A DNA stretch of 34,411 nt from Pseudomonas sp. TH10 (GTDB lineage: Bacteria; Pseudomonadota; Gammaproteobacteria; Pseudomonadales; Pseudomonadaceae): positions 1 through 34,411 of the forward strand of contig NZ_JAEKEG010000006.1 in the NCBI RefSeq assembly GCF_016651255.1, in the 5' to 3' direction. Shown one piece after another: positions 20,090-33,157 of the stretch. A program made the translations under genes and the position numbers. Within the stretch, counting starts at the first letter, position 1, and every line of letters begins with the position of its first letter. The notes under the pieces were generated by a model. It searched no databases and was not told the DNA's origin. It was given only the letters and a program-made list of their open reading frames with translations.

Positions 20090-21449
20090 GGCCCTCAAAC
20101 TCAGCGAACTGACCAATGCGCTCGATGCACGCTTGATCGCTGCTGATGCCAGCTTCGACGGCGTCAGCATCGACAGCCGTGCGATCCAGCCTGGCCAACT
20201 GTTTATTGCCCTGACCGGTCCGCGCTTTGACGGTCACGATTATCTGAACGACGTCGCCGCCAAAGGCGCCGTTGCCGCACTGGTCGAGCGTGAAGTCGCC
20301 GACAGTACGTTGCCGCAATTGCTGGTCAAGGACACCCGTCAGGCTCTCGGCCAGTTGGGGGCGCTGAACCGTGCTGCATTCACTCAGCCAGTCGCCGCGA
20401 TCACCGGCTCCAGCGGCAAGACCACCGTCAAGGAAATGCTCGCGAGCATCTTGCGCACGCGCGGTCCGGTGCTGGCGACTCGCGGCAATTTGAACAATGA
20501 CCTCGGCGCGCCACTGACTCTGCTCGAACTGGCCCCGGAACACACGGCGGCCGTCATCGAACTGGGTGCCTCGCGCCTCGGTGAAATCGCCTACACCGTC
20601 GGGCTGACCAAGCCGCATGTGGCAATCTTGAACAATGCCGGCACCGCTCACGTCGGTGAGTTCGGCGGCCCGGAAAAAATCGTTGAAGCCAAGGGTGAAA
20701 TCATCGACGGGCTGGCGGCTGATGGCGTCGCCGTGCTCAATCTCGATGACAAGGCCTTCAGCATCTGGAAGACCCGCGCGGGCGCTCGCCAGGTGCTGAC
20801 TTTCGCCCTGAGCAACACTCAGGCGAATTTCCATGCCAGCGATCTGACCACCGACGCCCGTGGCTGCCCGGCCTTCAATCTGCATACACCTGAAGGTGTC
20901 GAGCGCGTTCAACTGAACCTGCTCGGCACCCACAACGTCGCTAACGCCTTGGCCGCCGCCGCTGCTGCGCACGCTTTGGGCGTGTCGCTGTTCGGCATCG
21001 CCACCGGGCTTGGCGCCGTGCAACCGGTCAAGGGTCGCACCGTCGCGCAACTGGCGAAAAACGGTATGCGCGTGATCGATGACACTTACAACGCAAACCC
21101 CACCTCGATGTGCGCGGCCGTTGATATACTTGCCGGCTTTTCCGGCCGCACCGTTCTGGTGCTCGGGGATATCGGCGAGCTGGGCGATTGGGCGGAGCAG
21201 GGGCACCGCGACGTGGGCGAATACGCCCGGGGCAAGGTTTCCGCGCTTTATGCCGTTGGGCCAAACATGGTTCACGCCGTAAACGCTTTCGGTGAACAGG
21301 CGCATCACTTCGGCACGCAAGCCGAACTGATTCAGGCCCTCGACGCCGAGCAGGACACAAACACCACCATTTTGATCAAGGGTTCGCGCAGTGCAGCGAT
21401 GGAAAACATCGTTGCGGCTCTGTGCGGGTCCAGTTTGGAGAAACATTAA
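20082..21449 (+). CDS. murF: UDP-MurNAc-tripeptide:D-Ala-D-Ala ligase MurF
   Basis: 455 residues. The ATP loop is [14 protein letters not shown] with GSSGKTT at 109-115. [20 protein letters not shown]-like [12 protein letters not shown], and [14 protein letters not shown] are diagnostic of MurF. It completes the UDP-MurNAc-pentapeptide by adding D-Ala-D-Ala made by Ddl (encoded further along). The ribosome binding site and start (GGAGGTGGCCCATG, 20071-20084) lie inside the end of murE, and the identical 14 bases recur at murC. The stop shares one base with the mraY start. Confidence 0.98.
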   Translation: MLKALKLSELTNALDARLIAADASFDGVSIDSRAIQPGQLFIALTGPRFDGHDYLNDVAAKGAVAALVEREVADSTLPQLLVKDTRQALGQLGALNRAAFTQPVAAITGSSGKTTVKEMLASILRTRGPVLATRGNLNNDLGAPLTLLELAPEHTAAVIELGASRLGEIAYTVGLTKPHVAILNNAGTAHVGEFGGPEKIVEAKGEIIDGLAADGVAVLNLDDKAFSIWKTRAGARQVLTFALSNTQANFHASDLTTDARGCPAFNLHTPEGVERVQLNLLGTHNVANALAAAAAAHALGVSLFGIATGLGAVQPVKGRTVAQLAKNGMRVIDDTYNANPTSMCAAVDILAGFSGRTVLVLGDIGELGDWAEQGHRDVGEYARGKVSALYAVGPNMVHAVNAFGEQAHHFGTQAELIQALDAEQDTNTTILIKGSRSAAMENIVAALCGSSLEKH

Positions 21450-22531
21450 TGCTGCTGCTGCTAGCGGAGTATCTGCAACAGTTCTACAAAGGCTTCGCGG
21501 TCTTCCAGTACCTGACCCTGCGCGGGATTCTCGGTGTGCTGACTGCGCTGGTTTTGTCGCTGTGCTATGGCCCGTGGATGATCCGCACTTTGCAGAACCG
21601 TCAGATCGGTCAATCCGTTCGTAACGATGGTCCGCAATCGCACTTGTCGAAATCTGGTACGCCGACCATGGGCGGCGCGCTGATCCTGTCTTCGATCGGC
21701 GTTAGCACCTTGCTCTGGGCTGACCTGAGCAACCGCTACGTCTGGACCGTGCTGCTGGTGACCCTGCTGTTTGGCGCCATTGGCTGGGTCGACGATTACC
21801 GCAAAGTCATCGAGAAAAACTCGCGTGGTCTGCCGAGTCGCTGGAAGTATTTCTGGCAGTCGGTGTTCGGCCTCGGCGCAGCGATCTTCCTTTATATGAC
21901 CGCCACTACCCCGGTGGAAACCACGCTGATTCTGCCGATGCTCAAGGACTACAGCATTCCGCTGGGCCTGGGCTTTATCGTGCTGACCTACTTTGTGATC
22001 GTCGGTTCGAGCAACGCGGTCAACCTGACTGACGGCCTCGACGGTCTGGCGATCATGCCAACCGTGATGGTCGGCGGTGGTCTGGGCATCTTCTGCTATC
22101 TGTCGGGTAACGTGAAATTTGCCGAATACCTGCTGATTCCTTACGTGCCGGGCGCGGGTGAGCTGATCGTGTTCTGCGGTGCGCTGATCGGTGCCGGTCT
22201 GGGCTTCCTCTGGTTCAACACCTATCCGGCGCAAGTGTTCATGGGCGACGTCGGTGCACTGGCACTCGGCGCGGCACTGGGCACCATCGCGGTGATCGTC
22301 CGTCAGGAAATCGTCCTGTTCATCATGGGCGGCGTGTTCGTGATGGAAACCCTGTCAGTCGTCATTCAGGTTGCTTCCTTTAAGCTGACCGGTCGCCGTG
22401 TGTTCCGCATGGCACCGATACACCACCACTTTGAACTCAAGGGCTGGCCCGAGCCGCGTGTGATCGTCCGTTTCTGGATCATCACCGTGATTCTCGTGCT
22501 GATCGGCCTTGCCACCCTGAAGCTGAGGTAG
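21449..22531 (+). CDS. mraY: Phospho-MurNAc-pentapeptide transferase MraY
   Basis: 360 residues from ATG 21449, the exact length of E. coli MraY. About ten membrane helices. Catalytic and metal-binding marks are VDDYRK with Asp115-Asp116, NLTDGLDG at 192-199, FMGDVG, and [15 protein letters not shown] near the C-terminus. It moves phospho-MurNAc-pentapeptide to undecaprenyl phosphate, forming lipid I. The start is chosen for GGAG eight bases upstream and the TAATG overlap with murF; an upstream in-frame ATG at 21422 would add nine non-homologous residues. Five bases separate it from murD. Confidence 0.98.
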   Translation: MLLLLAEYLQQFYKGFAVFQYLTLRGILGVLTALVLSLCYGPWMIRTLQNRQIGQSVRNDGPQSHLSKSGTPTMGGALILSSIGVSTLLWADLSNRYVWTVLLVTLLFGAIGWVDDYRKVIEKNSRGLPSRWKYFWQSVFGLGAAIFLYMTATTPVETTLILPMLKDYSIPLGLGFIVLTYFVIVGSSNAVNLTDGLDGLAIMPTVMVGGGLGIFCYLSGNVKFAEYLLIPYVPGAGELIVFCGALIGAGLGFLWFNTYPAQVFMGDVGALALGAALGTIAVIVRQEIVLFIMGGVFVMETLSVVIQVASFKLTGRRVFRMAPIHHHFELKGWPEPRVIVRFWIITVILVLIGLATLKLR

Positions 22532-22536
22532 AACGA

Positions 22537-23883
22537 GTGTCTCTGATCGCTTCTGACCACTTCCGCATCGTTGTCGGCCTCGGCAAGAGCGGCATGTCCC
22601 TGGTTCGCTTCCTGGCGAACCGGGGCACGTCGTTTGCTGTGGCTGATACGCGGGAAAATCCACCGGAACTGGCCGCGCTCAAGCGTGACTATCCGCACGT
22701 GGAAGTGCGTTGTGGCGAGCTGGACGTCGAATTCCTGTGCCGTGCCGACGAGCTCTACGTGAGCCCCGGTCTGGCGCTGGCGACCCCGGCCCTGCAAGCC
22801 GCTGCGGCCCGTGGCGTGAAACTGTCCGGCGACATCGAGCTGTTCGCGCGTAACGCGCAGGCGCCGATCGTGGCTATCAGCGGCTCCAACGCGAAAAGCA
22901 CCGTCACCACTTTGGTCGGCGAGATGGCGGCTGCGGCCGGCAAGCGTGTCGCCGTCGGCGGCAACCTCGGCACTCCGGCGCTCGACCTGCTCAGCGATGA
23001 CGTCGAGCTGTACGTGATGGAGCTGTCGAGTTTCCAACTGGAAACCACCGACCAGCTCAACGCCGAAGTGGCCACCGTGCTCAACATCAGCGAAGACCAC
23101 ATGGATCGCTACAGCGGCCTGCCGGCGTACCACTTGGCCAAGCACCGGATCTTCCGTGGTGCCAGGCAGTTCGTGGTCAATCGCCAGGATGCCCTGAGCC
23201 GTCCGCTGATGGGCGAGGGCCAGCCGTGCTGGACCTTCGGCCTGACCAAACCGGATTTCAAGGCATTCGGTATCCGTGAAGAGGACGGCGAGAAATATCT
23301 CGCGTTCGAATTCCAGAACCTGATGCCGGTGCGTGAGCTGAAGATTCGCGGCGCGCATAACCAGTCCAACGCCCTCGCGGCGCTGGCGCTTGGTCATGCG
23401 GTCGGCCTGCCGTTCGACGCCATGCTTTCGGCGCTGCGCACATTTGCCGGTCTGGAGCATCGCTGCCAGTGGGTCCGCGACCTGGATGGCGTGGGCTACT
23501 ACAACGACTCCAAAGCCACTAACGTAGGTGCCGCACTGGCAGCCATCGAAGGCCTGGGCGCCGATATCGACGGTAAGGTCGTGCTGATCGCCGGTGGCGA
23601 CGGCAAAGGGGCCGAATTCACCGACTTGCGCGATCCGGTGGCGGCCAACTGCCGTGCCGTGATCCTGATGGGCCGTGACTCCGACAAAATCGGTGCAGCC
23701 ATTGGCGACCGTGTGCCGCTGATCCGCGTCGGGTCTTTGGTCGAGGCGGTGGAACAATGCCGCGCCGCCGCCCATCCAGGTGACGTGGTGCTGCTGTCGC
23801 CGGCCTGCGCCAGTTTCGACATGTTCAAGAATTACGAAGACCGTGGTCACCAGTTCGTCCGCGCTGTGGAGGATCTGGCATGA
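22537..23883 (+). CDS. murD: UDP-MurNAc-L-alanine:D-glutamate ligase MurD
   Basis: 448 residues. N-terminal nucleotide-sugar fold with VGLGKSGMS, ATP loop AISGSNAKSTVTTL with Lys120, MELSSFQLE, NISEDHMDRY, GAHNQSNALAAL and YNDSKATN are the MurD series. The P-loop has Ala119 where E. coli has Gly (GSNAKST against GSNGKST); I believe this is usual in Pseudomonas. It adds D-Glu as the second stem residue. GTG start with GAGGTAG upstream, partly inside the end of mraY. The stop overlaps the ftsW ATG by four bases. Confidence 0.98.
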   Translation: MSLIASDHFRIVVGLGKSGMSLVRFLANRGTSFAVADTRENPPELAALKRDYPHVEVRCGELDVEFLCRADELYVSPGLALATPALQAAAARGVKLSGDIELFARNAQAPIVAISGSNAKSTVTTLVGEMAAAAGKRVAVGGNLGTPALDLLSDDVELYVMELSSFQLETTDQLNAEVATVLNISEDHMDRYSGLPAYHLAKHRIFRGARQFVVNRQDALSRPLMGEGQPCWTFGLTKPDFKAFGIREEDGEKYLAFEFQNLMPVRELKIRGAHNQSNALAALALGHAVGLPFDAMLSALRTFAGLEHRCQWVRDLDGVGYYNDSKATNVGAALAAIEGLGADIDGKVVLIAGGDGKGAEFTDLRDPVAANCRAVILMGRDSDKIGAAIGDRVPLIRVGSLVEAVEQCRAAAHPGDVVLLSPACASFDMFKNYEDRGHQFVRAVEDLA

Positions 23884-25097
23884 GCCTGCTTAATATCATC
23901 AAGCCGTACCCGTCGCCGATCATTACCGGGCGCGGCATCGATCTCGACTTCCCGATGCTTGCCGGGTGCCTGGCATTGCTGGGCCTGGGCCTGGTGATGA
24001 TTGCCTCGGCGTCGACCGAAGTCGCTGCCGTCCAGTCGGGCAGCGCCCTCTATTACATGATCCGCCACCTTATTTATGTGGTGCTGGGATTGGGCGCCTG
24101 CATCGTCACCATGATGATTCCGATCGCCACCTGGCAGCGCCTCGGCTGGCTGATGCTGATTGGTGCGTTCGGCTTGTTGGTGATGGTGATCATCCCCGGC
24201 ATCGGCCGCGAAGTGAACGGTTCGATGCGCTGGATCGGGTTCAGCTTCTTCAACGTGCAGCCGTCCGAAATCGCCAAGGTATTCGTGGTGATCTACCTCG
24301 CCGGTTATCTGGTGCGTCGCCAGAAGGAAGTGCGCGAGAGCTGGATGGGCTTTTTCAAACCGTTCATCGTGCTGCTGCCGATGGCCGGCCTGTTGCTGAT
24401 GGAGCCGGACTTCGGTGCCACCGTGGTCATGATGGGCGCTGCTGCCGCGATGCTGTTCCTTGGCGGGGTCGGGTTGTTCCGTTTCTCGCTGATGGTGGTG
24501 TTGGCGGTCGGGGCGGTGGTCTTGCTGATTCAGATGCAGCCGTACCGGATGGCGCGTCTGACCAACTTCGCCGACCCGTGGGCCGACCAGTTCGGCGCCG
24601 GTTATCAGCTGTCGCAAGCGCTGATCGCGTTCGGTCGCGGCGAGTGGCTGGGCGTAGGCCTGGGCAACAGCGTGCAGAAGCAGTTCTACCTGCCGGAAGC
24701 GCACACCGACTTCGTGTTCTCGGTTCTGGCTGAGGAACTCGGCGCGGTCGGTTCGTTGTGCACCGTGGCGCTGTTCGTGTTCGTGTGTATTCGCGGCATG
24801 TACATCGGCTTGTGGGCCGAGAAAGCCAAACAGTTCTTCGCCGCTTATGTGGCCTACGGTCTGTCGTTCCTGTGGATTGGTCAGTTCCTGATCAACATCG
24901 GTGTGAACGTCGGCCTCTTGCCAACCAAGGGTCTGACCTTGCCGTTCCTCAGTTATGGCGGCAGTTCGTTGGTGATTTGCTGTGCCTGTCTCGGCTTGCT
25001 ACTGAGGATCGAGTGGGAGAGTCGAACCCACCTGGGCAGTGAAGAGATGGAATTCCATGAGAGCGACTTCGCCGAGGAGCCGAATCATGGGCGGTAA
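23880..25097 (+). CDS. ftsW: Septal peptidoglycan glycosyltransferase FtsW (SEDS family)
   Basis: 405 residues, about ten membrane helices. SEDS marks: LGLGLVMIASAS in the first helix, PGIGREVNGSMRWI, QPSEIAKVF, EPDFGATVV, HTDFVFSVLAEELG and the end motif LPFLSYGGSSLV. FtsW polymerises lipid II at the septum in a pair with FtsI. ATG in an ATGA overlap with murD, with GGAGG upstream. Its last 11 bases overlap murG. The charged C-terminus ([21 protein letters not shown]) is cytoplasmic. Confidence 0.97.
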   Translation: MSLLNIIKPYPSPIITGRGIDLDFPMLAGCLALLGLGLVMIASASTEVAAVQSGSALYYMIRHLIYVVLGLGACIVTMMIPIATWQRLGWLMLIGAFGLLVMVIIPGIGREVNGSMRWIGFSFFNVQPSEIAKVFVVIYLAGYLVRRQKEVRESWMGFFKPFIVLLPMAGLLLMEPDFGATVVMMGAAAAMLFLGGVGLFRFSLMVVLAVGAVVLLIQMQPYRMARLTNFADPWADQFGAGYQLSQALIAFGRGEWLGVGLGNSVQKQFYLPEAHTDFVFSVLAEELGAVGSLCTVALFVFVCIRGMYIGLWAEKAKQFFAAYVAYGLSFLWIGQFLINIGVNVGLLPTKGLTLPFLSYGGSSLVICCACLGLLLRIEWESRTHLGSEEMEFHESDFAEEPNHGR

Positions 25098-26149
25098 CGT
25101 ATTGATCATGGCCGGCGGCACCGGCGGCCACGTATTCCCGGCGCTGGCCTGTGCCCGCGAGTTTCAGGCGCGCGGTTACACCGTGCACTGGCTCGGCACG
25201 CCACGTGGGATCGAGAACGAACTGGTACCGATGGCCGGTATCGAGCTGCACCGCATCAATGCCAGTGGTCTACGTGGCAAGGGCAAGTTGTCGCTGCTCA
25301 AGGCTCCGATCATGTTGCTCAAGTCGGTCTGGCAGGCGCGGGCGATCATTCGCCAACTGCAGCCGGTCTGCGTGGTCGGCTTTGGTGGCTATGTGACCGG
25401 TCCTGGTGGTGTTGCTGCCAAACTGGCCGGTGTGCCAGTGATCGTTCACGAGCAGAACGCGGTGGCCGGTACCGCCAATCGGTTGCTGGTGCCGTTGGCC
25501 GCCCGGGTGTGTGAAGCCTTCCCCGACACCTTTACCCTGTCGGACAGCCGCCGCACCACCGGCAACCCGGTGCGTAGCGAGCTGTTCCTCGACACATCGC
25601 GACCTGCTCTGGCCGGTCGCAAAGCGCGTTTGCTGATCCTCGGCGGAAGCCTGGGCGCAGAACCGTTGAACAAATTGCTGCCTGAAGCCCTGGCCCAAGT
25701 CGCTGCCGATTTGCGCCCGGAAGTGTTTCATCAGGCCGGCAAAAACCACGATGAAGTGACTGCAGAGCGCTACCGCGCCGCCGGCGTCGAGGCGCAGGTG
25801 CAGCCTTTCATCAAAGACATGGCCCAAGCCTATGGCTGGGCCGACCTGGTGGTGTGCCGCGCAGGCGCGTTGACCATCAGTGAGCTGGCTGCCGCCGGTC
25901 TGCCCTCGATGCTGGTGCCTTTGCCCCATGCGATCGACGATCACCAGACCCGCAACGCCGATTATTTGGCCCGTGAAGGCGCTGCCTTCCTGATGCCGCA
26001 AAGAACGACTGGTGCCGCGGACCTTGCCGCGCGCCTGACAGAGGTCTTGATGCAACCGCAACGACTCAATGACATGGCCACCGCAGCCCGCCGCCTGGCC
26101 AAACCAGATGCTACCCGTAACGTTGTCGATACCTGCCTGGAGGTGGCCC

Positions 26150-26157
<8 letters not shown>
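25087..26157 (+). CDS. murG: Lipid II-forming N-acetylglucosaminyltransferase MurG
   Basis: 356 residues from ATG 25087 (E. coli 355). GT-B fold with the N-terminal loop [14 protein letters not shown] (GGTGGH at 10-15), [23 protein letters not shown] and TGNPVR, then the UDP-GlcNAc site [13 protein letters not shown] and [26 protein letters not shown]. It adds GlcNAc to lipid I on the inner membrane. The start is chosen for GAGGAG upstream; a longer frame from 25039 lies inside ftsW and has no similarity. The end overlaps murC by eight bases. Confidence 0.98.
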
Positions 26158-28581
<2,424 letters not shown>

Positions 28582-28585
28582 GACC

Positions 28586-29452
28586 ATGCAAGGCGCTCAG
28601 CTCAGACATCAGCCACCCGCACCCGGCCGCAAGCCGGTGCCGCGGGGTGCCAGCCGAATGGTGGCCAAAGAGCCGATGTCCGCGCGCCTGCCGAAAGCCA
28701 ATTTCAGCTTTCTGAAAAGCCTGTTCTGGCCGGTGCTGTTGGTGGTACTGGGCTTTGGTACGTACGAAGGCGCAACGCGTTTGCTGCCGTACGCCGACCG
28801 ACCGATCACCAAGATCGCCGTGCAGGGCGACCTGAGTTACATCAGCCAGCAAGCGGTGCAGCAGCGGATCGCCCCGTACGTGGCGTCGAGCTTCTTCACC
28901 ATCGATCTGGCGGGCATGCGTACCGAGCTTGAGCAGATGCCCTGGATCGCCCACGCCGAAGTACGCCGTGTGTGGCCGGATCAAGTGGTGATCCGCCTCG
29001 AAGAGCAACTGCCGGTGGCCCGTTGGGGCGACGAGTCGTTGCTGAACAACCAGGGCCAGGCGTTCACGCCCAAGGAGCTGGCGAACTACGAACACCTGCC
29101 ACAGCTGTTCGGCCCACAACGGGCCCAGCAGCAAGTGATGCAGCAGTATCAGGTGCTGAGCCAGATGCTGCGGCCGCTGGGCTTCTCGATTGCGCGCCTG
29201 GAATTGCGTGAACGCGGTAGCTGGTTCCTGACCACCGGTGCCGGCAGTTCCGGCCCCGGCATCGAGTTGCTGCTGGGACGCGGCAACCTGGTGGAAAAGA
29301 TGCGCCGTTTCATCGCCATCTATGACAAGACGCTTAAAGACCAGATTACGAACATTGCGCGCATCGATCTGCGCTACGCCAACGGCCTCGCTGTTGGCTG
29401 GCGGGAACCTGTAGCGCCGACGACAGACAAACCCGCTGTCGCAAAGAATTAA
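28586..29452 (+). CDS. ftsQ: Cell division protein FtsQ
   Basis: 288 residues. A basic, Pro-rich cytoplasmic tail of about 50 residues ([13 protein letters not shown] region) is followed by one membrane helix (about 50-68, [17 protein letters not shown]), a POTRA domain (about 75-145; [20 protein letters not shown] ... [22 protein letters not shown]) and the beta domain (about 145-265). FtsQ recruits FtsL and FtsB to the divisome. ATG follows GAGG that lies in the end of ddlB. Downstream in-frame Met codons would cut off part of the tail only, so the exact start is less certain than the gene. Confidence 0.95.
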   Translation: MQGAQLRHQPPAPGRKPVPRGASRMVAKEPMSARLPKANFSFLKSLFWPVLLVVLGFGTYEGATRLLPYADRPITKIAVQGDLSYISQQAVQQRIAPYVASSFFTIDLAGMRTELEQMPWIAHAEVRRVWPDQVVIRLEEQLPVARWGDESLLNNQGQAFTPKELANYEHLPQLFGPQRAQQQVMQQYQVLSQMLRPLGFSIARLELRERGSWFLTTGAGSSGPGIELLLGRGNLVEKMRRFIAIYDKTLKDQITNIARIDLRYANGLAVGWREPVAPTTDKPAVAKN

Positions 29453-29467
29453 GAAGAGGCAGGACCC

Positions 29468-30727
29468 ATGGCAAACGTGCAAAGCGGCAAAATGATCGTC
29501 GGTCTCGATATCGGCACCTCCAAGGTGGTGGCGCTGGTCGGCGAGGTCTCCGACGACGGCTCGCTGGAAATCGTCGGGATCGGTACGCATCCGTCCCGTG
29601 GCCTGAAGAAGGGCGTGGTGGTCAATATCGAATCCACCGTGCAATCGATCCAGCGCGCGATCGAAGAAGCCCAACTGATGGCGGGCTGCCGCATTCACTC
29701 GGCGTTCGTCGGCGTGGCGGGCAATCACATCCGCAGCCTGAACTCCCACGGCATCGTCGCGATCCGTGATCGCGAAGTCAGCTCGGCTGACCTGGAGCGC
29801 GTTCTTGACGCCGCCCAGGCTGTGGCGATCCCGGCTGACCAGCGCGTGCTGCACACCCTGCCGCAGGATTACGTGATCGATAACCAGGAAGGTGTGCGCG
29901 AGCCTCTGGGCATGTCCGGCGTCCGCCTGGAAGCCAAGGTTCACGTGGTCACCTGCGCCGTCAACGCCGCACAGAACATTGAAAAATGCGTGCGTCGCTG
30001 CGGTCTGGAAATCGACGACATCATTCTCGAACAACTGGCGTCTGCGTACTCGGTACTGACCGACGACGAAAAAGAGCTGGGCGTGTGCCTGGTCGACATC
30101 GGCGGTGGCACCACCGACATCGCGATCTTCACCGAAGGTGCGATTCGTCACACCGCCGTGATCCCGATTGCCGGTGATCAGGTGACCAACGACATCGCGA
30201 TGGCGTTGCGCACTCCGACCCAGTACGCCGAAGAAATCAAGATCCGTTACGCCTGCGCCCTGGCCAAACTGGCCGGTGCCGGTGAAACCATCAAGGTGCC
30301 AAGCGTTGGCGACCGTCCACCGCGCGAACTGTCGCGTCAGGCCCTGGCCGAAGTGGTCGAGCCGCGTTACGACGAACTGTTCACGCTGATTCAGGCCGAG
30401 CTGCGTCGCAGCGGCTACGAAGACCTGATCCCGGCCGGCATCGTCCTCACCGGCGGTACGTCGAAGATGGAAGGCGCCACTGAACTGGCCGAAGAAATCT
30501 TCCACATGCCGGTTCGTCTGGGCGTGCCGCACGGCGTCAAAGGCCTGGATGACGTGGTGCGTAACCCGATTTATTCCACTGGCGTTGGCTTGTTGATGTA
30601 CGGCCTGCAAAAGCAGTCCGACGGGATCTCGTTCTCGGGCATCAGCAGCCGCGACAGCTACAGCAATGAAGAAGCCAAACCCGCCTTGCTCGATCGCATC
30701 AAGAGCTGGGTACAAGGCAACTTCTAA
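29468..30727 (+). CDS. ftsA: Cell division protein FtsA (actin-like)
   Basis: 419 residues. Actin/Hsp70 ATPase marks: GLDIGTSKVVALVGE near 12-26, LVDIGGGTTDIAIF, and VLTGGTSKMEGATELAEEIF. The 1C domain unique to FtsA lies at about 85-165. The C-terminal amphipathic helix LLDRIKSWVQGNF binds the inner membrane and anchors FtsZ. AGAGGCAGGA precedes the ATG. 15 bases after ftsQ and 73 before ftsZ, where the cluster spacing starts to open. Confidence 0.98.
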   Translation: MANVQSGKMIVGLDIGTSKVVALVGEVSDDGSLEIVGIGTHPSRGLKKGVVVNIESTVQSIQRAIEEAQLMAGCRIHSAFVGVAGNHIRSLNSHGIVAIRDREVSSADLERVLDAAQAVAIPADQRVLHTLPQDYVIDNQEGVREPLGMSGVRLEAKVHVVTCAVNAAQNIEKCVRRCGLEIDDIILEQLASAYSVLTDDEKELGVCLVDIGGGTTDIAIFTEGAIRHTAVIPIAGDQVTNDIAMALRTPTQYAEEIKIRYACALAKLAGAGETIKVPSVGDRPPRELSRQALAEVVEPRYDELFTLIQAELRRSGYEDLIPAGIVLTGGTSKMEGATELAEEIFHMPVRLGVPHGVKGLDDVVRNPIYSTGVGLLMYGLQKQSDGISFSGISSRDSYSNEEAKPALLDRIKSWVQGNF

Positions 30728-30800
30728 AGAATTACGCAGCACCGCACGACCGCAACAAACGCAGTAGGCGAAAAAACTAGAGAATGTAAGGAGAGGGAAA
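30728..30800 (+). promoter_or_regulatory. ftsA-ftsZ spacer with strong ribosome binding site
   Basis: 73 bases without a gene. TAAGGAGAGGGAAAATG gives ftsZ the strongest translation start in the cluster, consistent with the need for much more FtsZ than its neighbours. I see no convincing -10/-35 pair in the spacer itself; any ftsZ-specific promoters may lie inside ftsQ or ftsA, as in E. coli. Confidence 0.5.
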
Positions 30801-31997
30801 ATGTTCGAACTCGTAGACAACATCCCCGCAAGCCCGGTAATCAAAGTTATCGGTGTCGGCGGTGGCGGCGGCAACGCTGTCAACCACATGGTCAAAAGCA
30901 ACATTGAAGGCGTTGAATTCATCTGCGCCAACACTGATGCTCAAGCGCTGAAAAACATCGGCGCGCGAACCATTCTGCAACTGGGTACCGGTGTGACCAA
31001 AGGTCTGGGTGCCGGCGCCAACCCTGAAGTAGGTCGTCAGGCCGCTCTCGAAGACCGTGAGCGCATTGCCGAAGTCCTGCAGGGCACCAACATGGTGTTC
31101 ATCACCACTGGCATGGGCGGCGGTACCGGTACCGGTGCTGCGCCGATCATTGCCGAAGTGGCCAAGGAAATGGGGATCCTCACCGTTGCGGTGGTGACCC
31201 GTCCGTTCCCTTTCGAAGGCCGCAAGCGTATGCAGATCGCCGACGAAGGCATTCGCATGCTGTCCGAAAGCGTCGACTCGTTGATCACCATTCCTAACGA
31301 GAAGCTGCTGACCATCCTCGGCAAGGACGCGAGCCTGTTGTCGGCTTTCGCCAAGGCTGACGATGTATTGGCCGGTGCCGTTCGCGGTATCTCCGACATC
31401 ATCAAGCGTCCGGGCATGATCAACGTCGACTTCGCCGACGTACGTACCGTGATGAGCGAAATGGGCATGGCGATGATGGGCACTGGCTGCGCCAGCGGTC
31501 CGAACCGTGCACGTGAAGCCACCGAAGCGGCGATCCGTAACCCGCTGCTGGAAGACGTGAACCTGCAAGGCGCACGCGGCATCCTGGTGAACATCACCGC
31601 CGGTCCTGACCTGTCTCTGGGTGAGTACTCCGACGTGGGTAGCATCATCGAAGCCTTCGCTTCCGAGCACGCGATGGTCAAGGTCGGTACTGTTATCGAT
31701 CCGGACATGCGCGACGAGCTGCACGTAACCGTAGTAGCCACCGGTCTGGGCGCGAAAATCGAGAAGCCTGTGAAGGTCATCGACAACACCGTTCACACTT
31801 CCATGGCTGCCTCCCAGGTACAACAACCGGCTGCGGCTCGTCAGGAAGCGCCAGCGGTCAACTACCGTGATCTGGACCGTCCGACCGTCATGCGCAACCA
31901 GGCTCAGGCCGGTGCAGCGACTGCCGCGAAGATGAATCCGCAAGATGACCTGGACTACCTGGACATCCCGGCCTTCCTGCGTCGTCAGGCCGATTGA
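30801..31997 (+). CDS. ftsZ: Cell division protein FtsZ (tubulin-like GTPase)
   Basis: 398 residues. The nucleotide site includes GVGGGGGNAVNHM (18-30) and the tubulin signature GGGTGTG at 106-112. The T7 synergy loop NVDFADVRTVM supplies the catalytic aspartates across the protofilament. A flexible linker (about 318-380) leads to the C-terminal peptide DYLDIPAFLRRQAD, which binds FtsA and ZipA. FtsZ polymerises into the Z-ring that organises division. Other division genes (ftsA, ftsQ, ftsW, ftsI, ftsL) lie upstream in the same direction. Confidence 0.99.
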   Translation: MFELVDNIPASPVIKVIGVGGGGGNAVNHMVKSNIEGVEFICANTDAQALKNIGARTILQLGTGVTKGLGAGANPEVGRQAALEDRERIAEVLQGTNMVFITTGMGGGTGTGAAPIIAEVAKEMGILTVAVVTRPFPFEGRKRMQIADEGIRMLSESVDSLITIPNEKLLTILGKDASLLSAFAKADDVLAGAVRGISDIIKRPGMINVDFADVRTVMSEMGMAMMGTGCASGPNRAREATEAAIRNPLLEDVNLQGARGILVNITAGPDLSLGEYSDVGSIIEAFASEHAMVKVGTVIDPDMRDELHVTVVATGLGAKIEKPVKVIDNTVHTSMAASQVQQPAAARQEAPAVNYRDLDRPTVMRNQAQAGAATAAKMNPQDDLDYLDIPAFLRRQAD

Positions 31998-33021
<1,024 letters not shown>

Positions 33022-33045
33022 GTAAAAAACCTCTCTAGTTTTTTG

Positions 33046-33072
33046 AAGGCCATCCTCGGATGGCCTTTTTTT
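33046..33072 (+). terminator. Rho-independent terminator after lpxC
   Basis: AAGGCCATCC (33046-33055) pairs with GGATGGCCTT (33058-33067), followed by a T-run to 33072. It ends the lpxC transcript and with it the long forward block. Confidence 0.88.
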
Positions 33073-33077
33073 ATGCA

Positions 33078-33157
33078 AGATCGCAGCTACAGATGGAATG
33101 CGTATCCCTGCAGGAGCTGCCACAGGTTCGGGCCGCGTTCGGACGATCTTTTGATCT
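33078..33157. repeat. Degenerate REP of the GGAGCTGCC ... GATCTTTTGATC family
   Basis: GCAGGAGCTGCC (33110-33121) and GACGATCTTTTGATC (33142-33156) match the left half of the doublet at 9774-9872 with a few changes. AGATCGCAGC at 33078-33087 is a trace of the inverted arm. It is a decayed copy between lpxC and the convergent diguanylate cyclase gene, ending right at that gene's stop codon. Confidence 0.55.

Noticed and set aside
26069..26149. N-terminal extension of murC
   Set aside because: These bases encode the end of murG in another frame. The ATG at 26150 has a strong ribosome binding site and gives the family N-terminus.
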